Source of the DNA: Betaproteobacteria bacterium
GTDB lineage: Bacteria > Pseudomonadota > Gammaproteobacteria > Burkholderiales > WYBJ01
Assembly (NCBI GenBank): GCA_009377585.1
Contig: WHTS01000011.1
Coordinates: 33,280-97,279, forward strand
Direction of reading: 5' to 3'
Length of the DNA stretch: 64,000 bases
This document shows positions 42,918 to 51,217 of the stretch, one piece after another. A model generated the notes under the pieces. That model ran no database searches. It saw only the letters and a list, made by a program, of their open reading frames with translations, and had not been told where the DNA came from. Each line of letters begins with the position of its first letter. Positions within the stretch are counted from its first letter, which is position 1. A program made the translations under genes and the position numbers.

Positions 42918-43466
42918 TCATACCGCCTGCTCCTTCTGCGCCGCTGCGATCAGCTCGAGCACCTTGGGCAGCGCCTGCTGCGCGCGGGCGCGCACTTCGT
43001 CGATCTCGATGCCGCCCAGCGGATGCTGGATCATGAGCAGCGGCAGGTCGGGTGCACCGAACACTTTCGCCTGTGCGTGCCCGAGGCGCTCGAACGGCGT
43101 CGAGCACACCACGCCCGTGTACAGACCGCGCTTTCGCAGCTCCGCCATGTCGTGGACACTCCACGACGTGCAGGCCCCTCAATCGGCCATCGCGGCGATG
43201 ACGACGTCGGTCTCCCTTTCCAGTTGCTGCAGCACCTCGGACGCGGCGCCGATCGCGGCGCTCGACTTGCGCGTGCGCACGATGGTCGCATCGGGGTACT
43301 TCTCCTTCACCCCGTCGACGATCATCGCCAGCAGCCGATCGGCGTTGCTCTTGTTGTTGTCGAGGATGCCGAAGCGCAGGCCACCGGCCGCGGCCTTGCG
43401 CACGCCGGCCTGCGCCGTTTGCGGCGCGGGCGCTTCGGGAATGATCCACATCACGGAATCGGTCAT
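42918..43466 (-). CDS. UGSC-type selenoprotein with in-frame UGA (Sec96)
   Basis: 182 residues if UGA at 43179-43181 is read as selenocysteine. The start is ATG 43466 with AAGGAG 5 nt upstream. Sequence: LRFGILDNNKSNADRLLAMI, then TDVVIAAMAD-Sec-GACTSWSVHDM, then TGVVCSTPFERLGHAQAKVF and LPLLMIQHPLGGIEID. The U-G-A-C at 96-99 corresponds to the UGSC/CGSC redox motif of the UGSC (seleno)protein family, with Ser replaced by Ala. The frame continues without any other stop to TGA 42918-42920, with unbroken family similarity on both sides. A SECIS-like hairpin lies exactly 11 nt after the UGA. The family's reaction is unknown to me; the U-x-x-C motif implies thiol/selenol redox chemistry. Downstream lie the 372-residue protein and a hydrolase remnant. 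Confidence 0.85.
43149..43181 (-). promoter_or_regulatory. Bacterial SECIS-like element following the UGA codon
   Basis: On the minus strand, UGA (43181-43179) is followed by 11 nt (GGGGCCTGCAC) and then GTCGTGGA-GTG-TCCACGAC (43167-43149), a perfect 8-bp stem. With the closing A-U pair open the loop is AGUGU, holding the GU expected by SelB. Spacing and loop agree with the E. coli fdhF minimal SECIS. Confidence 0.75.
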
Positions 43467-43542
43467 CGATGCTCCTTGCATGCTTCGCTGTCGCGGCGTC
43501 GAATGCGCCGCCGAAAAACGTTTGCCTTCGGCTTGCCTGCGA

Positions 43543-44469
43543 TCAGCCGTAGAATTCCTCCAGCGCTTCCTCGTCCTCGATGAGATGACCCATGAGGACC
43601 GGCTCGTTGAGCGCGACGATCTTCTTGCTCGTCTCGATATTCACGAAATCGTACATGATCACGTTCGGCATGATGCGCTGGCGGTCGGCGAGCGTCGTGG
43701 GCTTGACCTTGAGGTGGTGCTTGCCGAACTTGTCCTGGCCCATGGCCAGCAGGTCTTTCAGGTAGTCCATGTTGTGATGCGCGCCGCCGGTCACGCGCTG
43801 CTTCTGCCTTTCCTTGTCCGGATTCCTCGCCTTGAACGCGAGGCCGCGGATGTTGGTCTTGAGACGTCCCTTCTTGAAGATGTGCCCGGGATTGAAGGTT
43901 TGCGTCCAGTACAGGACGAACAGGTGATCGAGCGGCGAGTGAGCGGCATGCTCGTCGATCTTGCCCACCTGGCCGTCGACCACCTCGCGCAGCGCCGCGG
44001 AATTGGAATACTTGCCGCAGGCGACGATTCCGTACTGGGTCTTGCCGCCGCTGTAGCGGCAGAACGGGTGCAAACCATCCTGGGGACGCAGGCTTCGGAA
44101 CGACTCCGGCTCGAACACACACAGGGCCTTGCCGCGGAACTCGCTGATCGGACAGGCGGCGAAATTCCTGAACGTCGAAGACGTATAAAGCCGCTTCTTG
44201 AGCGACGACGGCAACAACGATTTGACGATGTCGTCACTTTCGCCCTTGGGCTTGGTGAAGCGAAGAATGACGAACTCGCTCGGGTTGCGCGAGCCGGCAA
44301 TGCACTGCTCGTAGACGTTCACGTCCTGACATACCGCGGACGACTTGGACACCATTCCCTTCGAGGTCGCTTCGTCCGTGAAGATGCCGGCGTCATGGCT
44401 GCCCGGCAGCGTGATCTGACCCAGGAGTCGCTTGCCGTCGATGCTGCTCATCCAGTTGTACATTTGCAT
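43543..44469 (-). CDS. PI-PLC X-domain-like protein with a probable internal deletion
   Basis: 308 residues from ATG 44469. The N-terminus WMSSIDGKRLLGQITLPGSHDAGIF is the start of the phosphatidylinositol phospholipase C X-like fold with the first catalytic His25. CQDVNVYEQCIAG follows. In homologues this continues with IRYFDLR and a second catalytic His. Here, at residue 59 (about 44292), the text jumps straight to SRNPSEFVILRFTK, a later strand. About 60 residues carrying the second His and metal ligands appear to be missing, in frame. The C-terminal half reads normally (HLFVLYWTQTFNPG, PNVIMYDFVNIETSKKIV). The product is probably inactive unless the deletion is an assembly fault. No signal peptide is seen. 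Confidence 0.65.
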   Translation of the reverse strand: MQMYNWMSSIDGKRLLGQITLPGSHDAGIFTDEATSKGMVSKSSAVCQDVNVYEQCIAGSRNPSEFVILRFTKPKGESDDIVKSLLPSSLKKRLYTSSTFRNFAACPISEFRGKALCVFEPESFRSLRPQDGLHPFCRYSGGKTQYGIVACGKYSNSAALREVVDGQVGKIDEHAAHSPLDHLFVLYWTQTFNPGHIFKKGRLKTNIRGLAFKARNPDKERQKQRVTGGAHHNMDYLKDLLAMGQDKFGKHHLKVKPTTLADRQRIMPNVIMYDFVNIETSKKIVALNEPVLMGHLIEDEEALEEFYG

Positions 44470-44612
44470 GGCTTGCCGTTCTCTCCCTGCGAATGGTTTT
44501 CCGTGCGGGTGAAAGCGTCTCGCGCTACCGGCGTCGCAGCAGCGGTGGCTTCGACGGCAATGGTACCGCATCATCGCGGCCCGGACCGAAGGCACTATTG
44601 CATGCGACGACC

Positions 44613-45554
44613 TTAGCCGAGCGAGTCCCAGAGCTCGATCATGCGCTTGCGCATCGATGCATCGGGCATCGGGCCACGGCCGGCCTGCAGGTTGTCGAGC
44701 ATGTACTCGGGCTTGTCGGTGCCCGGTATGACGGCAGTGATGGACGGATGCGACAGGTTGAACTTGAGGAAGAACTGGGCCCAGGACTTCACACCGAGCT
44801 CGGCGGCGAACGCCGGCAACGGCCGCTTCGCGCTCTTGCGGAAAAGCGAATTGCGCCCGAACGGCAGCGCCGTGAGCACGGCCGCGCCGACATCACGTGC
44901 AAGCGGCAGCAGCACGCTTTCCGCCTCCCGATCGCCAAGGGAGTAGTTCACCTGGAAAAAGTCCGGCTTTTCGCGCACAAGCACCTTTGCGATCGCGTCG
45001 TACTGGCGGTCGCGGCTCGTGGTCATCCCGACGTAGCGGCACAGCCCCTGCTGCTTCCATTCGCGCAGGATGCCGAAGTCGAATTCCGGATCGCCCACGT
45101 TCCAGGCCTGCATGAGATCGATGCGATCGGTCTTGAGACGCTGGAGCGAGCGTTTGAGCGATGCGTTCGCCGCTGCGTGATCGTCGGTGTAGCGATACTT
45201 GGTCGCGATGAAAAGTCGGTCGCGAACGCCGGGCTCCGCGATCAGGTCGCCCAGCCGATCCTCGGCGCGCCCATAGGCTGGCGCGGTGTCGATCAGCTTG
45301 CCGCCGCCCGCAACCAGGTTGTGGATCACCTGGCGGCGTTGCGCGAGCTTCTCCGCGTCGTTCTCGAAATCGAATATGACCGCGGTGCCGATACCGACGA
45401 TCGGGATGCGCTCGCCGCTATGCGGAATCGGCCGCGTGATGAGGGCCTCTTCCGCCGCCGACGCCGGGACGGGCAAGCCACTGAGCGCCGCAAGCGCCGA
45501 ACCAGTCCCGGCGGCGAGCAGACGCCGGCGCCGAACATCGACCGAATGATCCAT
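44613..45554 (-). CDS. Tat-exported aldo/keto reductase-like protein
   Basis: 313 residues with a Tat leader (VRRRRLLAAGTGSALAALSG, cleavage near PASAAEE), so it acts in the periplasm. The AKR barrel shows VGIGTAVIFD, IDTAPAYGRAEDRLG (Asp and Tyr), LFIATKYRYTD (Lys) and SITAVIPGTDKPEYM. The position of the fourth catalytic residue, normally His in a QxHN motif, reads QAWNVGD, so Trp replaces His. Periplasmic location and the altered tetrad suggest either a modified reductase or a non-enzymatic role. It is oriented with the selenoprotein group but separated from the PI-PLC-like gene by 143 bp. Confidence 0.85.
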   Translation of the reverse strand: MDHSVDVRRRRLLAAGTGSALAALSGLPVPASAAEEALITRPIPHSGERIPIVGIGTAVIFDFENDAEKLAQRRQVIHNLVAGGGKLIDTAPAYGRAEDRLGDLIAEPGVRDRLFIATKYRYTDDHAAANASLKRSLQRLKTDRIDLMQAWNVGDPEFDFGILREWKQQGLCRYVGMTTSRDRQYDAIAKVLVREKPDFFQVNYSLGDREAESVLLPLARDVGAAVLTALPFGRNSLFRKSAKRPLPAFAAELGVKSWAQFFLKFNLSHPSITAVIPGTDKPEYMLDNLQAGRGPMPDASMRKRMIELWDSLG

Positions 45555-45610
45555 GGAAGGCTCCTATCGAACCATTGCAGAATGGATGACATCCACACAC
45601 GCGCTGCACG

Positions 45611-45726
45611 CTCCCCTCTCCCTCCGGGAGAGGGGTTGGGGGGTGAGCCCGGGAATTCGCGGACCATGGTCCGCGCCGGGCGAACGGCATCGGCCTGCAT
45701 GCCGATGCGCGCCCTGCAAGGGAGGG
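45611..45726 (+). repeat. Composite palindromic repeat, copy B
   Basis: The gap 45555-45914 has no gene. The element has the module CCCCTCTCCCTCCGGGAGAGGGG, then GGGAATTC and the palindrome GCGGACCATGGTCCGC (45658-45673), then GCATCGGC-CTGCAT-GCCGATGC and GCGCCCTGCAAG. The remaining 188 bp before 45915 shows nothing clear. Confidence 0.85.
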
Positions 45727-45914
45727 AACGAGCGCCTCGGCAAACAAGCGCCAGCAAGTTTACCCGATTGTGTCGAGCTTCCGGAACGGCTGCAGGCCAT
45801 GCACGGTTGCGCCGGAAAGCATCGCAGCCGGAGCATAATCGAGACCGTATTTCGCCATCATTGCGCGGCATGCTGCTCGAATCGCGCGCCACTGCCTGAA
45901 CAACAACAACGACA

Positions 45915-48900
45915 ATGCGTACCAAGCTCATCATCCTGGCCCTGCTGACCGCGCTGGTGCTTGCCGGCGTTCTCGTCTATCGATCGCTGGCACCCGACGC
46001 GCCGCCGGCCCCGGGTGCGGACGGCAAGTTCGTCCTGGTCGATGCGGCCGAGCGCGCGCTCGACGGCTCGCCGGCACTTTCGCTCACGTTCAGCCAGCCG
46101 CTCGATCCGCGTACCCACTACGACCGCTTCATCGAGGTATTCGAGATGCCGCCGCGCCTCGGCGAGCGCCAGCCGCGCTCCGACGATCCGGATGCGCACG
46201 ACCCCGAGGCGCGAGACGCTCGAGCAGAGCGGAAGAAACCTCTCGCAGTGAGCACGGCAGCCGAAGACACCGAGGTCCGCGGCGGCAACAAGATTGCGCA
46301 CGCCTGGGTGGTCGGCGAAAACCGGCGCCTGCTCTATTTTCCGCACGTCAAGCCCGAGACCCGTTACGTGGTGCGCGTGCAACCCGGGCTGACCGCCGCC
46401 GGCGGCGCGGCGCTCGATGCCGAGGCGCGCTATTCGGTGCGCACCGAGGCCGTTTCGCCCGCCTTCTACTTCGCCGCCAGGGGGATGGTGCTGCCCGCGC
46501 GCCAGAACGGGGGACTGCCGATCGTCACCGTCAACGTGCCCGAAGTCGATATTCAGTTCCTGCGCGTGCGCCCCGGGCAACTCGCGCGCTTCCTCGATCG
46601 CGTCATCACACCCGCCCGCAAAGCGAGCAACTCCGGCTCCGAACACAGCGACGAAGACGCGCACGAGGCGCGGCGCGATCTGCGCGGCGCCATCGACACC
46701 TACCACCTCGACCAGCTGCGCACACTTGCCGAGAGCGTGTACCTCGGCCGCTTTCTGGCCGAGCAAAAGCCCAACAAGCGCAGCGTCACCTATATCCCGG
46801 TCGAAGAATTGAAGGAACTCAAGGAACCCGGCATCTATGTCGCCGTAATGAGCGAGCCGGGGCGCTTTCGCTACGAATACCAGACCACGTACTTCTACGT
46901 GAGCGACCTGGGGCTGCACGTGCGCTTGTTCGATGCGTCGGCCGACGCCTATGTGAGCGCACTGACCGACGCCAAGGCGATCGCCAGCGCCGAGATTCAA
47001 TGGCTCGATGCGCAAGGCAGAATCGTTGCACGCGCCGAGACCGATGCCGACGGGCGCGCGCATTTCGCCGAACGGCCGAAGAACGCGCGCGTCGTGCTGG
47101 CGCGCAAGGGCGAAAACTTTTCGCTCATCGCCTTGCGCGAGCCTGCGCTCGACCTGTCGGAATACGACGTGCTCGGCATGCCGTACAAGCCGGTGCGCCT
47201 GTTCGCCTACGCCGGGCGCGACCTCTACCGCCCCGGCGAGCACTTCGAGCTCTCGGTCGTGGCTCGCGATTTCGATGGCCGGCCGGTTCCCGAGCAACCC
47301 ATCCAGGCGATACTCAAGCGTCCGGATGGGCGTACGCACTTTACGGCCAGCTGGCCGCACGAAGCCGCGTTTCCCGGTTACTACCGGCGGCGCATCGAGC
47401 TGCCCGCCGACGCGCCCACAGGCTTCTGGACACTCGAGCTGCGCGCCGATCCGGCCGACGCAGTGCCTGCGACCGTATGGCGTTTCGGGGTCGAGGAGTT
47501 CCTGCCCGAGCGCATGAAGCTGGACGTCGCCACAGCGCACGCGTTCCTCGATCCGCAACATGCGTTCGCCCTCGACGTGCGCGGCGCATATCTTTACGGC
47601 GCGCCCGCCGCCAAAAACCGTCTCCTGGCCGTGGTGCAGTACGAGCGCAGCCGCAATCCGCTCGCGGCCAAGCTTCCCGGCTTCGAGTTCGGCGATGCGA
47701 ACGAGGATGGTGCGAAGACGCGCCAGGAGCTCCCGGAAGTGCGGCTCGACGCCAGCGGCAATGCCAAGCTCGAGGTCGATCTGAAGCCTGTCGCCGAACG
47801 CACGTCGCCCTTCAGCGTGCGCGCAACGCTGAGCCTGCTCGAAAGCGGCGGCCGGCCGGTCGTTCGTTCCATCGAGCGGGTGCATTGGCCGGCGCCGATC
47901 CTGCTCGGCGTGCGACCGCTGTTCGGCGACTACGCCCGGGAGAATTCTCCGGTCGAATTCGAGGTGGTGCGGGTCGATGCCACGGGCGCCATGACAGGCG
48001 TGCAGTCGGCCCCGGTGCGGCTGTTTCGCGAGGACCGCCACTACTACTGGCGCTTCGAGGATCAGCGCGGCTGGCATTCGGGCTTCACCGAAACCGAGGA
48101 GCTGGTCGAAACCGCGACCGTGACGATTCCCGCCGGCGGGCGCGGCAAGCTCATGCTGCCGGTGCGCTATGGCCGCTATCGGCTGGAGATCGCGGATCCG
48201 CAGACCGGGCTCACGCTGCGCTACCGCTTCTACGCCGGCTGGAGCGCACGCACCGACGAAGCGGCAGGTACGCGCCCTGATCGCGTCGCGCTCAAGCTCG
48301 ACAAGCCCGCCTACAGCGCCGGGTCGACGGCGCAGCTCACGGTTACGCCGCCGCATGCGGGCGAGCTGCTGCTGAGCGTCGAAGGCGACCGCACGTTGTG
48401 GGTCAAGCGCATGCCGATCGCGACGAGCGGTGCGACCGTCGCCATTCCGATCGCGGCCGAGTGGCAGCGCCACGATCTGTACGTAACCGCGGCGGTGCTG
48501 CGTCCGGGCAACGAGGGCGATCGCGTCACGCCCGCGCGGGCGCTCGGTATCGTCCATGTCCCGCTCGAACGCGCGGCGCGCAAGCTCGCGGTCAGCGTGC
48601 AAGCCGCGGCCAAGACCGTGCCGGAGACGCCCCTCGAAGTGACCGTGCGCGCAGCCGAAGCGAAGAACGAAAGGGCCTTTGTCACTCTGTACGCGGTCGA
48701 TGCCGGCATCCTCAACATCACGCGTTTCGCCACGCCCGACCCGCACGCGTTCTTTTTCGCCAAGCTGCGCTACGGGGCGGATCTGCACGACGTGTACGGA
48801 CGCATCATCGAGAAAATGCCGGGCAGCCGCGGGCGGCTCAAGTTCGGCGGCGACAATACGCCCAAGCCCACGCGCAGCCTGCCGAAGAAGGTGAAGCTGG

Positions 48901-50999
48901 TGGACTTGTTCAGCGGACCGGTCGCGCTCGACGCGCAGGGCGAGGCGCGGATCTCGCTGCCGCTGCCCGATTTCAACGGTACCTTGCGCCTGATGGCGAT
49001 GGTCGCCACACCGGAGCGCTTCGGCTCGCACGAGGCCGAAGTGACGGTCGCAGCCCCCTTGGTGGCGGAGCTCCTCACGCCTCGCTTCCTCACGGCGGGC
49101 GATCGGGCGACCATTGCGCTCGATCTGCACAACCTCTCCGGCGAAGCGCAAAAACTCGCCGTCGAGGTGCTCCCGGCCGAGGGACTGCGCGTCGGAGATG
49201 CGAGCCGGCGGATCGCGCTCGCGGATCAGGAAAAGGCCACGCTGCGCTTTCCGGTGGAAACGGGCAGCGCCTTCGGCTTGACCGAGGTTCGCGTCACGAT
49301 CGCATCGGAGAAGATTCACCTGGAGCGACAGTTCGCGCTCGAAGTCGTGGCTGCAACGCCGCGGCAGCAGACGCGCAAGCATTTCACCGTCGCACCCGGC
49401 GAGTCGATCGAGATCCGCGCGCCCGAGCTCAACGGTTACCTTCGCGCCAGCGTGCAGGCGCATGTGGTCGTGTCGGATCAGCCGCCGATCGACGTGCGCT
49501 CCGCGCTGCGCGGGCTGCTCACGTATCCCTACGGTTGCGCCGAGCAGACCACCAGCACCGCCTATCCGCACCTGCTGATCGATGAAGCCGGCGCGGCGCG
49601 CTTCGGCCTGAAGCCCTACAGCCGCGAGCAGCGCGTGGTCATGGTCGACAAGGCGATCGGGCGTCTCAGCGCCATGCAGGCGCCCAACGGCGGCTTCAGC
49701 TTGTGGGGGCGCGTGTCCGAATACGAATACTGGCTTTCGGCCTACGTGAGCCACTTCCTGCTCGACGCACGCAGCCAGGGGTTCGGTGTGCCCAACGCGA
49801 TGCACAAGCGTGCGCTCGATTTCCTCCTGCGCGGGCTGCAGGAAGGCATCTCCGGATTGCCCGCCACGACCGCCGGACAGAAGCCGATCTGGAACGAAAC
49901 GGCGATCTGGAACGATCGGCGCTATGCCGGCTCGGGGCGTTTCGCCGTGCTGGCTTACGGCGCCTACGTGCTCGCGCGCGAATCAAGAGCGCCGCTCGGG
50001 ACGCTGCGGCAATTGTTCGAGTCTCGCACCCTCGCTCATTCGGGCCTCGCGCTGGTGCACCTGGGCATCGCGCTGAAGCTGATGGGCGACGATGCGCGCG
50101 GCGACCAGGCGATCGCCGAGGGCTTGCGCAAACCACGTGAATCCGGCTACTGGTGGGGCGACTATGGCAGCACGCTGCGCGACGCCGCGATGTCTTACGC
50201 CTTGCTCGGCAAGCATCGCATTACGGCCGAAGGACGGGACAATCTGCTCGCCGTCATGGCGGGCGAGATGAAGCGGCCCGAGCATTGGTACAGCACGCAG
50301 GAGAAGCTCGGGTTGTTCCTCGTGGGGCGCGAGTTCGGAGACGCCCAGGCGAACATGCAATGGCGCGCGCAGTGGGACACGGCCGCTGCCAGCGAAGCCG
50401 TTGCCGCAAAGGGGTCCTGGTTCAAGGAGGTCAACGCTCTAGACCTGGCGGGCGGCATGAAGCTCACCAACTTGCACGGCTCCAAGCTGTTCGTCGAGCT
50501 CGCGTATTCCGGCCATCCGCTCGAGCTGCCAGTGGCCGAGCGCAAGGATTTCGAATTGAAACGCACGCTTTTCACCGCCGAGGGCTCGGCGCTCGGCTCG
50601 CGCCCGCTGCGGGTCGGCGAGTCGATCATCGTCCGGCTGCAGGTGAAATCACGCGGACGCATCGCCAACGGCCTCGTGGTCGATCGCATTCCCGCGGGGC
50701 TGGAGATCGAGAATCTCAATATCGTGCAAGGCGAGCGCTTCGGCGGTCTGAAGATCGAAGGCATTGACGTGGGCGAAGCCATGAAGAACCCGCGCATCCA
50801 GCACGTCGAGTTTCGCGACGACCGTTTCGTCGCAGCGGTGCGGCTCGAACGCGATACGGTGCTCTTCTACCGCGCGCGCGTCGTGACACCGGGGCGCTTC
50901 GTGGTGCCGCCGGTCTATGTCGAAGACATGTACCGGCCGCAGACGTTCGGCATCGGCGAGGGCGGCGAGGTGCTCGATGTCGTCGACGCTTCGAAATAG
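45915..50999 (+). CDS. Bacterial alpha-2-macroglobulin family protein (YfhM-like) with thioester
   Basis: 1694 residues. An N-terminal membrane anchor (KLIILALLTALVLAGVLVYR) is used rather than a lipobox, so the protein is held in the periplasm on the inner membrane. The chain shows macroglobulin-like domains (MG2 text near YDVLGMPYKPVRLFAYAGRDLYRPGEHF), the alpha-2-macroglobulin domain (LSLPLPDFNGTLRLMAMVAT near 1015-1035), and a thioester motif C1208-A-E-Q1211 in YPYGCAEQTTS, followed by the helical complement-like domain. It would trap proteases by covalent attachment, guarding the cell when the envelope is breached. It is followed after a repeat-bearing 218-bp gap by PBP1C, the classic partner that repairs peptidoglycan. 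Confidence 0.93.
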   Translation: MRTKLIILALLTALVLAGVLVYRSLAPDAPPAPGADGKFVLVDAAERALDGSPALSLTFSQPLDPRTHYDRFIEVFEMPPRLGERQPRSDDPDAHDPEARDARAERKKPLAVSTAAEDTEVRGGNKIAHAWVVGENRRLLYFPHVKPETRYVVRVQPGLTAAGGAALDAEARYSVRTEAVSPAFYFAARGMVLPARQNGGLPIVTVNVPEVDIQFLRVRPGQLARFLDRVITPARKASNSGSEHSDEDAHEARRDLRGAIDTYHLDQLRTLAESVYLGRFLAEQKPNKRSVTYIPVEELKELKEPGIYVAVMSEPGRFRYEYQTTYFYVSDLGLHVRLFDASADAYVSALTDAKAIASAEIQWLDAQGRIVARAETDADGRAHFAERPKNARVVLARKGENFSLIALREPALDLSEYDVLGMPYKPVRLFAYAGRDLYRPGEHFELSVVARDFDGRPVPEQPIQAILKRPDGRTHFTASWPHEAAFPGYYRRRIELPADAPTGFWTLELRADPADAVPATVWRFGVEEFLPERMKLDVATAHAFLDPQHAFALDVRGAYLYGAPAAKNRLLAVVQYERSRNPLAAKLPGFEFGDANEDGAKTRQELPEVRLDASGNAKLEVDLKPVAERTSPFSVRATLSLLESGGRPVVRSIERVHWPAPILLGVRPLFGDYARENSPVEFEVVRVDATGAMTGVQSAPVRLFREDRHYYWRFEDQRGWHSGFTETEELVETATVTIPAGGRGKLMLPVRYGRYRLEIADPQTGLTLRYRFYAGWSARTDEAAGTRPDRVALKLDKPAYSAGSTAQLTVTPPHAGELLLSVEGDRTLWVKRMPIATSGATVAIPIAAEWQRHDLYVTAAVLRPGNEGDRVTPARALGIVHVPLERAARKLAVSVQAAAKTVPETPLEVTVRAAEAKNERAFVTLYAVDAGILNITRFATPDPHAFFFAKLRYGADLHDVYGRIIEKMPGSRGRLKFGGDNTPKPTRSLPKKVKLVDLFSGPVALDAQGEARISLPLPDFNGTLRLMAMVATPERFGSHEAEVTVAAPLVAELLTPRFLTAGDRATIALDLHNLSGEAQKLAVEVLPAEGLRVGDASRRIALADQEKATLRFPVETGSAFGLTEVRVTIASEKIHLERQFALEVVAATPRQQTRKHFTVAPGESIEIRAPELNGYLRASVQAHVVVSDQPPIDVRSALRGLLTYPYGCAEQTTSTAYPHLLIDEAGAARFGLKPYSREQRVVMVDKAIGRLSAMQAPNGGFSLWGRVSEYEYWLSAYVSHFLLDARSQGFGVPNAMHKRALDFLLRGLQEGISGLPATTAGQKPIWNETAIWNDRRYAGSGRFAVLAYGAYVLARESRAPLGTLRQLFESRTLAHSGLALVHLGIALKLMGDDARGDQAIAEGLRKPRESGYWWGDYGSTLRDAAMSYALLGKHRITAEGRDNLLAVMAGEMKRPEHWYSTQEKLGLFLVGREFGDAQANMQWRAQWDTAAASEAVAAKGSWFKEVNALDLAGGMKLTNLHGSKLFVELAYSGHPLELPVAERKDFELKRTLFTAEGSALGSRPLRVGESIIVRLQVKSRGRIANGLVVDRIPAGLEIENLNIVQGERFGGLKIEGIDVGEAMKNPRIQHVEFRDDRFVAAVRLERDTVLFYRARVVTPGRFVVPPVYVEDMYRPQTFGIGEGGEVLDVVDASK

Positions 51000-51008
51000 C
51001 AGCCAGGA

Positions 51009-51171
51009 TTCCCTCACCCCCGGCCCCTCTCCCGAAGGGAGAGGGGTGCTTGTCTTCCCTCTCCCTCCGGGAGAGGGATTGAGGGGTGAGACCGGGAATT
51101 CGCGGACCATGGTCCGCGCCGGCCGAACGGCATCGGCCTGCATGCCGATGCGCGCACTGCAAGTGAGGGCA
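51009..51171 (+). repeat. Composite palindromic repeat, copy C, preceded by a second CCCTCTCCC palindrome
   Basis: CCCTCACCCCCGGCCCCTCTCCC at 51011 onward, then from 51055 the same composite element as copy B (CCCTCTCCCTCCGGGAGAGGG, GCGGACCATGGTCCGC at 51102-51117, GCATCGGC-CTGCAT-GCCGATGC). It fills the gap between the alpha-2-macroglobulin and PBP1C genes. Confidence 0.85.
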
Positions 51172-51217
51172 GCGACCTATTCGAACAGATAATCCAAAGG
51201 CACGCCTGGAATCCGGC

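Noticed and set aside
43179..43181. Reading the UGA as an ordinary stop that makes two small proteins
   Set aside because: Family-like sequence continues unbroken in the same frame, the downstream part has no own Shine-Dalgarno sequence, and a SECIS-like hairpin has the right spacing. I keep this as the main alternative but find it weaker.
45858..49805. An open minus-strand frame of about 1315 codons
   Set aside because: It is fully antisense to the alpha-2-macroglobulin gene, has no recognisable domain or start context, and has the Arg/His/Ala-rich composition typical of high-GC antisense frames.
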